Source of the DNA: Procambarus clarkii
Lineage: Eukaryota; Arthropoda; Malacostraca; Decapoda; Cambaridae
Length of the DNA stretch: 64,000 nt
Direction of reading: 5' to 3'
Assembly: GCF_040958095.1 (NCBI RefSeq)
Contig: NC_091165.1
Location: 24,620,166 to 24,684,165, forward strand
Shown: in pieces, positions 14,200-60,066 of the stretch
How the letters are laid out: each line of letters opens with the position of its first letter
Position numbering within the stretch: the first letter of the stretch is position 1
Notes under the pieces: generated by a model
The model's input: only the letters and a program-made list of their open reading frames with translations
Told to the model about the DNA's origin: nothing
Database searches by the model: none
Position numbers and translations under genes: made by a program

Positions 14200-14935
14200 A
14201 CGGATGATAGCACCCTAGGTGTCGTCCCCTGGGGGTGTGCCACCCAGACGGACAGCCCATCTAGTCTTACACCAGGTATCGTCCTCTGGGGGGTGTGTCG
14301 CCCAGAGGGACGGTCTATCTAGTCTTACACCAGGTGTCCCCTGGGGGTGTGTCGCCCAGAGGGACGGTCTATCTAGTCTTACGCCAGGTGTCGTCCCCTG
14401 GGAGTGTGCCGCCCAGAGGGACAGTCTATCTAGTCTTACACCAGGTGTCCCCTGGGGGTGTGTCGCCCAGAGGGACGGTCTATCTAGTCTTACGCCAGGT
14501 GTCGTCCCCTGGGAGTGTGTCGCCCAGAGGGACGGTCTATCTAGTCTTACGCCAGGTGTCGTCCCCTGGGGGTGTGTCGCCCAGAGGGACGGTCTATCTA
14601 GTCTTACACCAGGTGTCCCCTGGGGGTGTGTCGCCCAGAGGGACGGTCTATCTAGTCTTACACCAGTTGTCGTCCCCTGGGAGTGTCGCCCAGAGGGACA
14701 GTCTATCTAGTCTTACACCAGTTGTCCTCCCCTGGGGGTGTGTCGCCCAGAAGGACGGTCTATCTAGTCTTACACCAGTTGTCGTCACTTGGGGAATGTG
14801 TTGCCTAGAGGGATAGCCAATCTAGAGTTACACCAGTTATCGTCCCCTGGGGGTGTGTCACCCAGAGGGACGGTCTATCTAGTCTTACGCCAGTTGTCGT
14901 CCCGTGGTATTGGGTCACCATGAGGGCCAACCCAC
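14200..14935. repeat. 54-58 bp minisatellite upstream of OTUD7
   Basis: The word agtcttac recurs at 14321, 14375, 14432, 14486, 14543, 14600, 14654, 14709, 14766 and 14881, giving spacings mostly of 54 or 57, with single cases of 55 and 58. The unit reads caccaggtgtcgtcccctgg, ggtgtgtcgcccagagggac, ggtctatctagtctta. Outer copies are more diverged. It has no gene character. Confidence 0.95.
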
Positions 14936-15719
14936 CTAACCTTTCACTAGCGTAGTTCCCTGGTGGTAGATAGTCTCGGGGAACAGTCCGCCTAACCTTA
15001 CACCAGTACAACTTGCTGCCAATAATGCGCGTCACAGACTAGTAAAGGAGGCATAATGGCACTCTACCTTCACTTATGAGTAAGGTAAGGCTTGGAGCAC
15101 CCAGTGAAGATGATCTAGGTCATTATTGCAGCAGGCAGACTGGGTAGACGCCGCTGTCGCATCCATCAGCTGATTCGCGTCTGTCAGCCATATTATTGTT
15201 CCCAAACATGTTTGTGTTTTACTAGTTTCGTTGTGCCTAAATTTAGTTTTGGATATAACATTTATATTTACATATCGTGAATATATTATGAGGGGTAAAA
15301 TAAACTTAATTTTCAATACACTAGACGTAAAGATTTACTTAAAAGAACGCGTTGGATGTCAGTTGTAGATAATTGGGTTGGTTCCAATAATACAATTACT
15401 TCACAAGGTTATGTTGAAAAATAGGTCATGTATGACGGAATGAGGCAATAAACATACAAACACAGTATATGTTTAAATACATTATATATACATATATACG
15501 TGGCGCACTGGATAAATGCGCACCACTCGGTCATTTAGGTTAAGCGCTATATTGAGTCTATACCGGTTATGTACCTGAATGGAATAATTAACACGCGGCT
15601 ATATCTTGCCTCGATTTATATCAGAGAATGTATATTTCTTTATCTTCCTGTTTGTTTGTCTGTATAATGTTAAAGGTCAGACGTTTAATGAGCCTAGCCT
15701 CATTAAACTTGGCAGAGTA

Positions 15720-16192
15720 GTAGTAGTGGAATGGAAATTCCACTCCAGTGGAAATTCCCAGAATGTGGAATGACCTTCCCAATCATGTTAAAGACTGTAC
15801 CTCTCTCAACCAGTTTAAGATAAAAACTAAACACTACCTAATTAACTCCCTGTAACCTACCTTACCCTTATAATGTCAACCCATGTCTGTTATTTTTAAA
15901 CAATGCTGTTTGTCACCCAAATTGTATTTTTGCTGTTTTTCTGTCATGTTCCCCCCTGTTTTATTTTTATATTTTCTCAACACATTTTATACTTTAATCT
16001 CAATTAGTATTAAGTCTTTAGGTCTTTATTAAGGTCTTTAGTCTTTTTCCTGCCCGAAACGCTTTGCGTAACAGTGACTTTAGGCATTGTATGTATTAAC
16101 TCTATAAATTCATAAATATTTGTATCACCTCTTGTTTGTATGTACTTTACCTAAATAAACATTTGAATTTTGAATTTGAATTTGAATTTAGT
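15720..16192 (+). mobile_element. LINE 3' end, same family as 44,585-46,240
   Basis: It shares cagaatgtggaatgacctt, ctctctcaaccagttt and the tail cccgaaacgctttgcgta ... gtatgtactttacctaaata with the LINE at 45,713-46,240. It ends in a (TTTGAA)n-type tail, which marks a true 3' terminus. Confidence 0.82.
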
Positions 16193-16195
16193 AGT

Positions 16196-16680
16196 AAGCA
16201 TCCATCAGTCTCAGGAGACTATAGTTGCGCTCAGGTTGTCGTCTGGAGTGACCTCTCCAGGGCGCAAAGCCAGGGTAGGTTGATAAGAGGGAAGGAGCTG
16301 TCACGCATGCAGCAGGCCCCACCTCTCCACGGTGTCAAACGTGTCCAATGGAAAGGCAAACGCTAATATGATTGGATGGCAGGAACTGTCAGAACGAGGC
16401 TGAAGGCAACAAGATCTGCCCTAGGGGTTCCAGCTCCGGAGTTTACCTCGAGGTTGGTAAATGAAGGCACAGGGACTCCAAACCCCGAGACCGACGTGGT
16501 TGTGGCCGGAGAAAAACGACCATAGCAAGGGCAGGAACGACCCCAGCCTCGTGAAGCAGAGCTTGGGCAGCACGAGCCCCAGGAGGTAAACTTCAGATTC
16601 CCGCACCTTCAGGTTCCAGACATAGATCGTCACAGCCCCCCTTTCACCCGAGGCCGGCTTCCTTCATGACCTAGCAAATG
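16196..16680. repeat. Unclassified interspersed repeat
   Basis: The sequence contains catccatcagtctcaggaga and tggagtgacctctccagggc, which I recall from dispersed invertebrate repeats. It has no frame of note and directly follows the LINE 3' tail. Confidence 0.4.
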
Positions 16681-16689
16681 GAAGAGTAA

Positions 16690-16985
16690 TAATTATTAAT
16701 TATATTACACCAGGGTTGGCCCCCATAATTTACCTGAATTTACCTGAGGGACACTATCACTAATGGCCTCGACGAGGTCAGGAAGCTGGCGGCTTGACTA
16801 ATGTCCTCCCATTTGTCCTGATGATTTTGCCGAGCTAGATTTTGAAACTCAAAAGGATTTGGGATTTGGGGGGGGGGGGGAGGGAAGAGATGGTGCCCAA
16901 CCAATTGGATGGTCGGGGATTGAACGCCGACCTGCATGAAGCGAGACCGTCACTCTACTTTCCAACTCAAGTGGTAGGACAAAAT
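16690..16985 (-). mobile_element. tRNA-derived SINE, second family
   Basis: The reverse complement at 16,900-16,960 gives a tRNA-like head with a T arm (gtcggcgttcaatccccgac). The body toward 16,740 (tggcctcgacgaggtcagga) is not coding. Confidence 0.6.
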
Positions 16986-17002
16986 TAGATTGATAAGCTA
17001 CC

Positions 17003-17340
17003 ACAAGATGTAAAGTAAAGTAAATTTTATTCAGGGAAGTACATACATAGTTGTTTTACAAACATAATGTTGGATTTATAGATAGAGCTAGTACGTACAA
17101 TACCTAAAGCTACAAATACGCATAGCGTTTCGGGCAAATGTGGTACGGGCATGAATAGCCCTGTAGATGTGAGATGTTTGGAGTGCATGTGCCCTTTGAG
17201 TGTGTAACATCTTGAAGTGTCTCTGGGCCTGACTTAAGGGGAACTTCGATAATCTTAAGTACAGGATTCCTGTCCCCCGACAACAGGGGGACGGGAATTA
17301 TATCAGTGTACGTGACAATCTGAACGTTGCTGCCCCCCAG
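17003..17340 (-). mobile_element. LINE/SINE 3' end, reverse orientation
   Basis: The reverse complement carries the shared tail (tgcccgaaacgctatgcgta, then a gctttaggtattgtacgtac-like segment and ataaaatttactttac). The body upstream of it is not recognisable. Confidence 0.6.
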
Positions 17341-17844
17341 GCTCTACCATCCAGACATCACATGCTCAAATATAGATCTTATTTGTTCAAAGTTCTTTAC
17401 ATATAGCTAATTAATTTGTATGCCTTATATCACATTAAATACAACAAACAAAACATAATATATATTCATAATTTGATATATTTTTGTAAGATATTATTAT
17501 GCTCTTGAGGTACCACAAATTATTTTAAGCCAGGAGTGTCTGAAGTAAACACATCTAGAAAGGTTCTCACCGGCGTCTCTATTTTGGGTAATATTTAGTT
17601 GTATGAAGTGTAATAGCTACATTCTCACAGCCTAGCGTGTAAAGGGCTTATTGGTAAGTGCTTATACAAGTGTTGTGCTTAAATCTTAAGATGCAAGTTG
17701 ACAAATTAACCACATTAAGATTGCGGACATTATCTGTTTGAGTTGGACTATTCAATAATGATCTGTTGGTCGAGTCCATTGATGATGTGACGATGTGCAT
17801 TGAATTTTGTAACTAGCTCATCAAGATTGTAACTTGCATAGTTA

Positions 17845-17945
17845 AATGAATTGTGGGGTTCAGTCCCTGAGCCCATTATGTGCTACAACCCTTTCCACTA
17901 CCGCCCACAAAATGGGTATGGGGTGCATAATGAATGAACTAAATT
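17845..17945 (-). repeat. Dispersed repeat fragment (also at 31,800 and 43,700)
   Basis: It contains gcccacaaaatgggtatggg and gtgcataatg. The complement recurs as gcaccccatacccatcccgt at 43,705 and more diverged near 31,808. Confidence 0.55.
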
Positions 17946-18529
17946 AAACTAGGTTGTCACAGCTATATTACTTATGTCACTTACTAGGCACTATATACTG
18001 ACAGGTGTATTTTTTCTTATTACTTATTCTCCAGTTGCTTTGTTGTTTGTCAAGATAATAATATTCTGTTACGGGTCAGGATAATGTTACTTCATGGCTG
18101 ATCATGATAATGTTAAATTTTTTGTTTAGTCCTGTCCATAATGTTAGTTACAAGTCACAATCGTGTTACTCTTCTGTGTTGCTGATAACAATTTTGGGTT
18201 AGGAACAGTACAACATTAGAACTGCTTTATTTAAATATTCATTTTGATATATACAAGAATGTACAATGGGGTGTGAATATTATATGTAATATATATACAG
18301 GTATTTGTGTTGGTGATTAAGTGGGACATTCTTGCAAAGCCACTAACATGCATAGGGTTCAGGTTTAGTCTGACACAATGACTGTAGGATAAAGAATTGT
18401 TTGGTATAATATTCAAACTGGAAAGCTTAGATGAAATGGCATGTAAATGTTCTTGATTGGCTGAGGATAAATAAACAATTAGGCTAAATAATTGGGAATC
18501 CACAAGTGATTGGAAGATTAGCAGATGCT

Positions 18530-19300
18530 TTTTAATATAAAAAAATGCAAGACCTTATATGTGGAGCATAACAGCACACATTACAACTACCAAATCAGCA
18601 GCATTCTCTTACAAAAAGATTGATGAAGAAAAAGGACCTTGAAGTCGGAATCCACAAATCACTGAAAGTTTTACAACAAGTGGGAGCTGCAGTAAAATAA
18701 GAAGTCTTCCAAATCCTAGGAATAGTCAGACATAACTTTGATTTAAGGGGAAAAAAAGGTAGTTATTCAATTATATAAATCTCTAGTGGATCCCTACTTG
18801 GATTTGTTATCCAAGTGTGGAGACTTCATCTTCAGAAAGACATAGATATCTGCTTTGGAGAAAGTTCAACACTGGGCAACAAAAATCATTCCTGAACTAA
18901 TTCGACTCACATACCAGGAATAGTCGAGGGCCATAGGGCTAACAATAGTGCAAACCAGACATGACAGGGCTGATCTCATCAAAATTCTTAAAACATTAAA
19001 CAACTTGGAGGACATTGATCCAGACCACTTCTTCATAGGTTTAGATGAAACACGAGCAAGGAACAACAGTTTCAAGCTCAACAAGCCTCAATGTAGGACA
19101 GAAAACAAGAAATGCTTTTTCACCCTTAGGGTTATAAACCCATGGAACTGCTTACTCATCGAAGCTGTGAATGCTAAAACATTGCTGGGAAGTAAGATCC
19201 AAATAGATGAAATCATTAGGACAAATTGGGGGACCTTTGACAAGCCCCTGGCTTTCTGTCCTCGTCGAGGTCTCTAGAGAGAAAGTGACTCTTGGATAAA
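18530..19300 (+). mobile_element. LINE reverse transcriptase C-terminal fragment, copy 1
   Basis: The region 18,948-19,277 is open and reads HDRADLIKILKTLNNLEDID, then FKLNKPQCRTENKKCFFTLR and VINPWNCLLIEAVNAKTLLG, the usual LINE C terminus. The upstream part (aaatgcaagaccttatatgt) matches the fragment at 41,966. Confidence 0.75.
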
Positions 19301-19534
19301 TTTAGGTAAATAAGAGTTATATACAGTTATAAACTACATGTACTGTATTGTGTAACTGGGTCACATTACAGCCTGTATTTAACCTAAAAGTAATTTTTAT
19401 TTTTTATTTAAATTTTGAAAGAAGCCTACCCATACATAGTTACTTAAAGAGGGACAGCATTTAAATATTGTATATTATCACTTACATCTACACCTCAGAA
19501 GGCATTTCCTTTGGATAAGGATAATTCATATGCC

Positions 19535-20303
19535 GTATTTGCCGGTATATAAGATGTCCTTTATTTATTTTTAAATGTATAAAAAAATTGCCTTGCATCT
19601 AATGCGGCTGTATTATGGATGTGAGACCAAACGCCGTAGGCTATGAAGCCGGATGAGAATACTGTACTGGGTAAGTTCACTAGGCACAGAAAGTGTTGCT
19701 AATAATAAAATACATATTGAAAAGAAGCCAAGTATTAAAGTAAATTTTGTTACTAATAATAAAATATTGAAAACAAGCCGAGTTATCACAGTCTGTTACG
19801 AAAAATTGCTTACGATACATTGGCAGTTATGAGGGAAGCTCACATCATCTCGCCACCATACCCAGCATACATAACCCACACCTGATATATTTCATACATT
19901 ATTTAACAATTATGTTACCTTTAAGAAACATTATCTAAATGTAAAATGAAATTTGAAAGTAATGTTAAACTTTCATCTGCCTGTCAGCCTTTTGCAATGA
20001 GTGAATGACAACAAAATCAGGGTGCTGCGATGGTGCGTCACCACCAGGTGCGCCGCCCTGGTGGCCTGATGCGGCAACACCAAACATCACATCCAAAAAT
20101 ACAAGTTTCATGTCCTATATAACAATTCTCTTGCTCAAAATATAAACAACTATACAGCTGATCTTAAAGGTGGTAAGAGTTTGGGTACAAAAACCACTTT
20201 AAAATATCTTTCAATAAGTGTATGATGAAACATACTAAAATAGTTTTTTTCCACAAAATATCCTTGTAAAATAGGGGCGTGTCTTTTATGCTGGCAAGTA
20301 CAG
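19535..20303. mobile_element. Non-coding DNA transposon remnant with inverted ends
   Basis: The left end gtatttgccggtatataaga and the complement of the right end (gtacttgccagcataaaaga) match at 15 of 20 bases, and the similarity fades inward over about 50 bp. No transposase frame lies between. It sits just upstream of ABHD18 exon 1. Confidence 0.55.
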
Positions 20304-20436
20304 TACTGTACTGTAGTTCTAGATACAGTATTCTGTAATATTTATTATTAAAGCAATTTGCAGCAAAATACTAGCAATAGCCCAGCTTGTCTAATTATAT
20401 GCTGAAAACATTGTGCCTGTGTTTACCAGATTGTAG

Positions 20437-39783
<19,347 letters not shown>

Positions 39784-41794
39784 AGACTACAGCATCACCT
39801 GCATTAATTATGGGATTTACTCTTGTTAAATAACTTGTATTTCATGTCTAAGAAAACTCATTTTTATAAAATCACTTCACTGCCATTTTGTCTTGAAAGA
39901 CAAACATTTTTATACTTGTAAAGACTCGGTAAATTTCTGTGTATATAACAGTTAGTAATTGCCTTCTTGGCAGCCAAAAATAGCCATCTCATTTTTAAGT
40001 ACAGTAAGTATAGACTATGATCCATGCTTCATGTCATGGGGCTGTAGTATGGCATCTGAAGATGAAAACAGTCCTATGTGTGGGGTATGGTAAAAAGCTT
40101 TTAAATCTAGTGAAACTAACTGCCTTTGAGATAACACACATAAACCCTGATTGTTAATTTGATATTAATTTCCTATCTGTTATTTATCACTCAAAGTTGT
40201 TTTTAAAATGTCGCTATCAGTGAAATGATTGTACTGTATCTCTTTACATTTGTTTTCTTCAGACTATTCCTATGTAATATCAGTTAGTAGATTAAAATGC
40301 TGAAATGTCAAGTGTTGAGTGGGATCTATAGTTCATAGAAAGTACTGTAATTCTTTGAGTTACTAATGCAATTGTAGTTTTGCTACTTTTATACAAAAAC
40401 CTAACTTTGAGCATCCACAGTCACATTGTCATATTTAGGAAGATGCTCATTGAGCAAACTAACCCTTAAGAGATTTTGGGTCACTTTTTATTAATACCAA
40501 GCCTAGGATAATATATATCCATAGGTTGGAGAACTGGTAAGAGTATGATGGTTTTAGGTGATGACAAAAGTTACCTGACTGGCTCATTGATTATTACAGG
40601 AAATTTATACAAATTTGTATTTACAGCACAATGACCAAATGGCTTTGTTTTTAAAGCTTTATTATTTATGCAGCTTTCCTAAAGGTGGTTAATACAGTAC
40701 TGTATGAGGTAATGTAGAGCTATGAATTTAAATGCTTTTTTTATAAGTATTTACCAAATCTCTGATTAAAATTTATTAAGAGATTTTAAATGTGTGCTCT
40801 GTGTTATTGAATTGTTGTACTGTTTAATGGTTTTAAGTACAGCATAACCAAGGGTGTAGTATATGGATATTTGTGGAAAGAATGTATTGGATGCATTAAC
40901 AAACTTTTTTTCACCTAGTCAAATTTTCAGTAATGTGAGTAGGCTGGTTCAAAATATCAGTTTCAATTGTATCCAGATGTTTGAAAAATAATTGAAATAC
41001 TTAATAATATAGGTGCAATAACTACTCTGTTTTTACACTGAGCTTCTGACTTTAATTCTAATGTTAACTTCTTAAATAATTGAAGCATTTAAAAAGACTG
41101 AATGATGAGTGATGGGTTGGTAAACCATTATTTTGCTCAATCAAAGTGTTACTTGTAAATCCAGTTGTCATCATTATCATTCATCATCATTATTTCATCA
41201 TAATCATTATTATTTCAACATAATCATTATTATTTCATCATCATCATTATTATTTCATCATCATTATTTTTTCAGCATTATTATTTCATCTTCATTATTA
41301 TTTCCCCAATTCCCACTTTCATGGGGTTGGATCCCAATGAGTATAACGCAAACTATGAATGTTTTGTTTTAATTTGTAATACCCTACAGTCTACATTAAT
41401 ACACTTATACGAGTTACAAGCCACAGGCATGAGCCTTGTTGTGTTCAAAGACTGTAGACATGAGACAAAAATAAATCATTCAAGTATGTCTGTGAACGTG
41501 TGTGGTGTATATGAAGTGAAAGGCAAGAAGACACGTAACATACACTGGGTGTTGTGAGATATTATAAAACATTCTTTCTTGAATGTTACTTTGTGATCTT
41601 TGTATTCTAGATACTAACCAAAACATGTATGCTTTGTGAAACAATGAAATTTTGTTTTCCATGCAAATATATTGTGTATATGAAAAATTTGCATATATTT
41701 TATACCTGTTAATTACCCATTATTCATCCAATGGCAATAATTATAAATTAGTTTTTAATGAACTAGACCAAGGTAAGTGCAAAGTTGCTTACTC
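39784..41794 (+). other. Probable ABHD18 3' UTR and flank
   Basis: No further frame or exon follows the stop at 39783. The DNA is AT-rich with several ATTAAA/AATAAA words (for example near 40,290 and 41,470), so the real polyadenylation site cannot be fixed from sequence alone. Confidence 0.4.
41160..41310 (+). repeat. Imperfect (ATT)/(ATC) trinucleotide repeat
   Basis: Runs of cattattatttcatcatcat downstream of ABHD18. This is simple sequence with no gene. Confidence 0.85.
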
Positions 41795-42150
41795 TTGATG
41801 AAAGATGAGAATATATGTAAAAGCACATCGTCAAATATGCAGATGACACTGAAGCTCTATGAATAAACTAGGAAGTAAAAATGATATTGAGACCTTGCAA
41901 AAAAATAGATCTACATGAACTCCACAAATGATTTGAAGACTGACAAATACTTATCAATATTGAAAATGCAAGACTTTGCATGTGGGAAATAACAATGTAA
42001 ATCATGGCATTGAATTTCTTCAAAATCCCCTTAAATACTGATGTGCTTATTATAGTGTACAGTATTGTGCTAGAATTAGGTATCTGGAGCTTTGCAGTTA
42101 CCTTACCCACTCTTGATGATGTCATCATAATGCATCCAAAATTTGCCAAT
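41795..42150 (+). mobile_element. LINE fragment of the 18,530 family, upstream part
   Basis: Broken frames read FADDTEAL-like (tatgcagatgacactgaagc) and then a stretch equal to LQKDLHELHKWFEDWQ. It continues with aaaatgcaagactttgcatg, which corresponds to 18,540. Confidence 0.6.
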
Positions 42151-43680
42151 GCAAGCTAATGATCATATACCCCTGAATGACTAACTGCTCTGCGAGATGA
42201 ATTTTAGTATCTTTAGCTAGTACTGTAGTTTTTTGCTCACTTTATCATTAAGAATTATATATATGGTAATTCTTTGTATATATTTTTAATGATAAAAAAA
42301 TGGAATAAAACTTTAATAAATACTTCCTGTTTGTATAATTAACCTCCTTTCTCTTCGTCTATATTTATACCTATAAAGTGGAAATGTCTGTATTAGGCTG
42401 GAGGCCAGATGCTTGGGGTTAGCTATAGTAAAAAATTTCCTAATAATTGCTGTTGGGTACATGCCAAGCATGGGCAGATTGGGATTGGCATCAAATAAAG
42501 AGTGCCACATGACACTGTCCCAATGTGGCCCTCACAAAATATCTCTGATTAGCATTATGACTCAATTCCGAATATTAATATTTTGTATTTTGTTTTCTTT
42601 GCATCACATTGTAAACTTTAGCCACAGATCATGCTAAAATTAAAAACAAAAACATTAATCATAATACTTGCGCTTTAAACTAAAAAAACTTTGATGAGAT
42701 TGTGTGACAATGTCTGATTCATAAACTGACTGAAGTGTTCTCATAGTGTAGGAAGGAAGGGAACAGGCAGACCCAGGCACTGCCAGATACCCCTTCTAGT
42801 GTGGGTTTATTTAGGTCTATCTATAGATAAATAGACAACTTGCAAATATTGCACCAAGTAATGGTAATGGAAAAACTTTATACATTTGTAATTAATAATG
42901 GGTGAATGGTAATAAATTGATATTCATTTGTGTGTGTATACCAGACAAGAGAGTCCGTTTAATGGTAGAATTTACCCATTTTGTGTAAGCTTTTATATCG
43001 TATTCTTATTTGTCATAGTAATCAAAAAATTAATTTTTGGTGGGCAAATTAAACTCATGCTAGGCTAAATATTTATTTTATATAAATTAAAGTAAATTTT
43101 AGTAATGTAATTGAAAGTAAATAATAAGTAAATTATAGGGCGATTTATAAATGGCTTAATTGAAGTAAATAATAAGTATATTATAAAGCTTACAATAAGT
43201 GGCATTATAATTGAATTAACTTTGCTAAATGGTAATGTATAACCAAATATATATTTCATATAACTATTGAATTACAAGTAAAAGTAAAATTTAGTAATAT
43301 AACTGAAAGTAGATAATAAGTAAATTATAAGGCTTACAATAAGTGGCATTATAATTGAAATAACCGTACTAAATGATAATGCATAACTAAGTAAATTCAG
43401 CAAATGATGCATAGATTTAATTACTTTTTTCATCTTAGTAATTCAAACACGCTATGGCGACAAAAGTTTCTTTTAAATAATTATATTTTATTTTATTTAA
43501 TATAAAATAACTGATAACAATAACGTTGTAAGTTAACAATGCACTGTACTAGAATTAAAAATGACTTGAAGTTTAAACATAGTGAGATTAACCTTGTATT
43601 TTAAACTTGGTAAGTGTAACAAAGGTATATTTAATAACGTGTTCGTATATTTAATAAAGGGATTCGTAAATACAAAAGGG
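42150..43680. other. Very AT-rich intergenic DNA
   Basis: No exon-like segment is visible. A local duplication is: ataagtaaattata and gcttacaataagtggcatta recur at about 43,125-43,210 and 43,315-43,360. Confidence 0.5.
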
Positions 43681-43699
43681 CCAATTCAATTTCTTTCTT

Positions 43700-43800
43700 T
43701 ATTATGCACCCCATACCCATCCCGTGGGCGGTGGTGTAAAGGATTACAGAGGCACATAATCGGTTCAGGGAACTGAACCCTCTAGTTCGTTTAGCTAAGC
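43700..43800 (+). repeat. Dispersed repeat fragment (family of 17,845)
   Basis: It reads attatgcaccccatacccat, then gggcggtggtgtaaaggatt and cagggaactgaaccctctag. It lies directly upstream of the TFIIA-like first exon. Confidence 0.55.
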
Positions 43801-43839
43801 AAATAACAATTTTTGACGCTAGTTACAAAACTATTAATG

Positions 43840-43960
43840 TTATATATACACAAAAGGGCCAGTGAACGAATTATTTTTTTTGGGGCGAGGGCGAGGCAGA
43901 GTGAGGCGGGCGAGGTACCTGGGCGGCTGCTGCTGTGTCTGTCTCGTGTCTCCTGCAGTC
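43840..43960 (+). promoter_or_regulatory. GC-rich leader and likely promoter-proximal region of the TFIIA-like gene
   Basis: A sharp switch occurs from very AT-rich DNA (43,000-43,680) to a G-rich stretch (gggcgagggcgaggcag...) directly before the ATG at 43961. It probably holds the 5' UTR and core promoter. I see no clear TATA box at a fixed spacing. Confidence 0.4.
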
Positions 43961-57735
<13,775 letters not shown>

Positions 57736-59501
57736 GTAAGAATACTACTGTAGATAAAGTCTCTCCTAAAAGTATGCTGCAGTTACATTAGCTCTTGCAA
57801 AGGAATTACTTGGGTAAAGTTTTACCCAATTTATTTTGAATGAAGTGGTGAATAGGTCTGTTGCACTGCATTAATACTTTGTAACAAGTTATGTTGCTTG
57901 TGAGTCTTGGCAGTCACATTTTGTCGTTTAGTGATTTGATATTTATTGTGACATGTCAGACTACATTTCAGGGTAATTTCAATGTTTAATAAGTTATATA
58001 TTGTGGTTGATACATTTTCTGTGGGGAACCCCACAGGCTCCCCAGAGTTATACCGGGCTGATATCTATGTATTAGACCTGTGGCATCAGTCAGTTTGAAT
58101 GGAGTTCTAGCCTACCAGGGACCACGAGCCAGAACCTGGCCCCCTCAGAGAGACACGAGGAGCATTGGCCTATAGAAACCTCCATGTGGTTGGAAGCATT
58201 CTATGTCTACCGTCTACTGAGTTAGGCACCCAGAAAGGTAGGCATTCCAAAGCAGACCCCAACTTGTGAAACAGTGCTACCTAAAACCGAACTGCTAAAC
58301 AGAACTTCCCAATCTGAAAACAAGCAAACACGCATGACGTCACACCCAATGTCGCGCCGCCTGTCTGCGCAGCTTCCCTTTCCCCAGGAGGGGAAGGAGG
58401 ATGCTGGCTATCCACCCTCAGTTCTGAGGTGGATGTGTTGCATGGCAGTCGTTCAATTCTGCCTCTTGTCTCTGTGCAGTGCTGTGCCCTGGCGGTGTTG
58501 TTCTGCTGTGTTGTGGCGTGCGAGCCAAGAGTAATTTCAGAAGTACTGGGGCTGCATGCGCCTAGGGCTATCTTCCCTAGGTACCCTGTTCCCCCTGCCG
58601 AGGCTTCTGGGTCTTACCAGCGGACCCCCTTCTTTCCTGCCTTTCCGCTGAACTCTGTCTTTTCTCCTGGGGCAGAAGGTGTGTAGGACAGCTCTGCCCC
58701 GTGGCTCCTGTCAGAGGTTTCTCGGGGCTTTGGGGAGAGCCTGCTCACAGTGTTGGGCCATTGTGCCTTCTGGGTGGGGTGTTCGTCCCCTCCTTCCCGG
58801 CTGTGGGGGCTTTCCCACATTTGTGGGTGTTTTGGTGCGTTTGTGCCAGGCACGTTACCATTTAGTTGCTTTCTTTTGGGCGACCATTTTCCTGTGAGCG
58901 TTTTCCCGGTTTGCCACCAGGGCGCGCTGCATTTTTGTTTCCTTGAGGCTGTGTGTGTTGGCTCACTTTTTGGGGGACATTTGTCGCCTCCTACTGGAGG
59001 TTTTATTCTCCTGCTGCCATTTCTCTGTATGTAGGTATGATTGTGTGTATGTTTGTGTTGATGTATGTGTACTTGTGTGGCTCTCTCTGTTTTCTGGCTG
59101 CCTGTTGCCATTTTTCTTCCACCAGCGTGTTTGGTAGCTCAGGCTCCCCCCTAGGTGCATTTCTGGGTTCCCTTGGTTTCTTTGGATTCATTTTCAGAAG
59201 TTTTCCTCCGAATTTCCCTAGGGAGAGGTTTGGGGGATCCTTGGTGGCTCTTTCCTGTGTGCACAGGCCTTGGCCTCTCCTCAGGCCCTAGCCTCTAATG
59301 AGTGTGGTTCCCTGTAACTCCATCCTGGGAATCTTTGGTGGTTCCTGGGACTTCCTGGCTTGCAGACAGCTCTGCTTAGGCCTGGGGCCCTGGCTTTTTG
59401 TTTTTCCATATTTGAAAATGTCTGTTTTGGTTGGCATTGTGTTTTCTGCTGCCTTGCGGGAGGCTTCTTCTTGTTGCCTTCCTCTTGCTGCTTTTTGCTG
59501 G

Positions 59502-59597
59502 TTCAGGGAGGGCGTTTCTCGTGCTCCCAGGCTGGTCATGTCGGGGTTCAGGGAGGGCGTTTCTCGTGCTCCCAGGCTGGTCATGCCGGGGTTCAGG
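59502..59597 (+). repeat. 45-bp tandem duplication inside element B
   Basis: Two copies (59502-59546 and 59547-59591) of ttcagggagggcgtttctcg ... are almost identical, with a partial third start. This is a local duplication in the GT-rich interior. Confidence 0.85.
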
Positions 59598-60024
59598 TCT
59601 CTGCTTGTCGAGGTGGGCCTTGGTGCCACCTTCTGTGCTGGTGCCTCCTCCGGTTCTGTCTGAATTTGTGCTCGCTCTGGTCATACATCAGTTTCTGGGG
59701 AAAGGGGTGGCTGGCACTGTTTGCTCTCACCTGGTCCTGCGTTTGGTTGGCATTTCTGGTTGTCTTCTTCAGCCTATGGTGGTGTTAGGTGGCTCCTCTT
59801 TCGGGGGTTTTGGGGCTTGCGGGGCTGGTCTCTTTCCCTGCGTTTCATCGAGTCGTCTTGAAGTGGGTGCGCTTGGGCGTGGTCGTTCCACCTCGTACCT
59901 CTGGTGGGTTTCCGCTGCTTTTCAGTACTGGAACAGGTCTGTGCGGTTCTGTGATTTATTCTGGACTTGTCCAGTCTGAACCGTCTGAACTTCTGAATCC
60001 TTACCCCTCCTTTTTGGATGACCT

Positions 60025-60066
60025 CTCTCCCATGTACAGCTTCTTTTGGAGCTGTACATGGGAGAG
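60025..60066. repeat. Perfect 16-bp inverted repeat (hairpin) in element B
   Basis: ctctcccatgtacagc (60025-60040) pairs with gctgtacatgggagag (60051-60066) around a 10-base loop. The function is unknown. Confidence 0.8.

Noticed and set aside
14219-14816. Two long plus-strand frames rich in 'TVYLVLHQVSPGG' or 'DGLSSLTPG'
   Set aside because: They are translations of the 54-58 bp minisatellite with no flanking exon signals.
14200-14935. A CRISPR-like array
   Set aside because: The units are contiguous with no distinct spacers, and the setting is a eukaryotic genome; it is a minisatellite.
18948-19277. A host gene of 109 codons
   Set aside because: The sequence is the C terminus of a LINE reverse transcriptase and has decayed relatives at 30,915 and 41,795.
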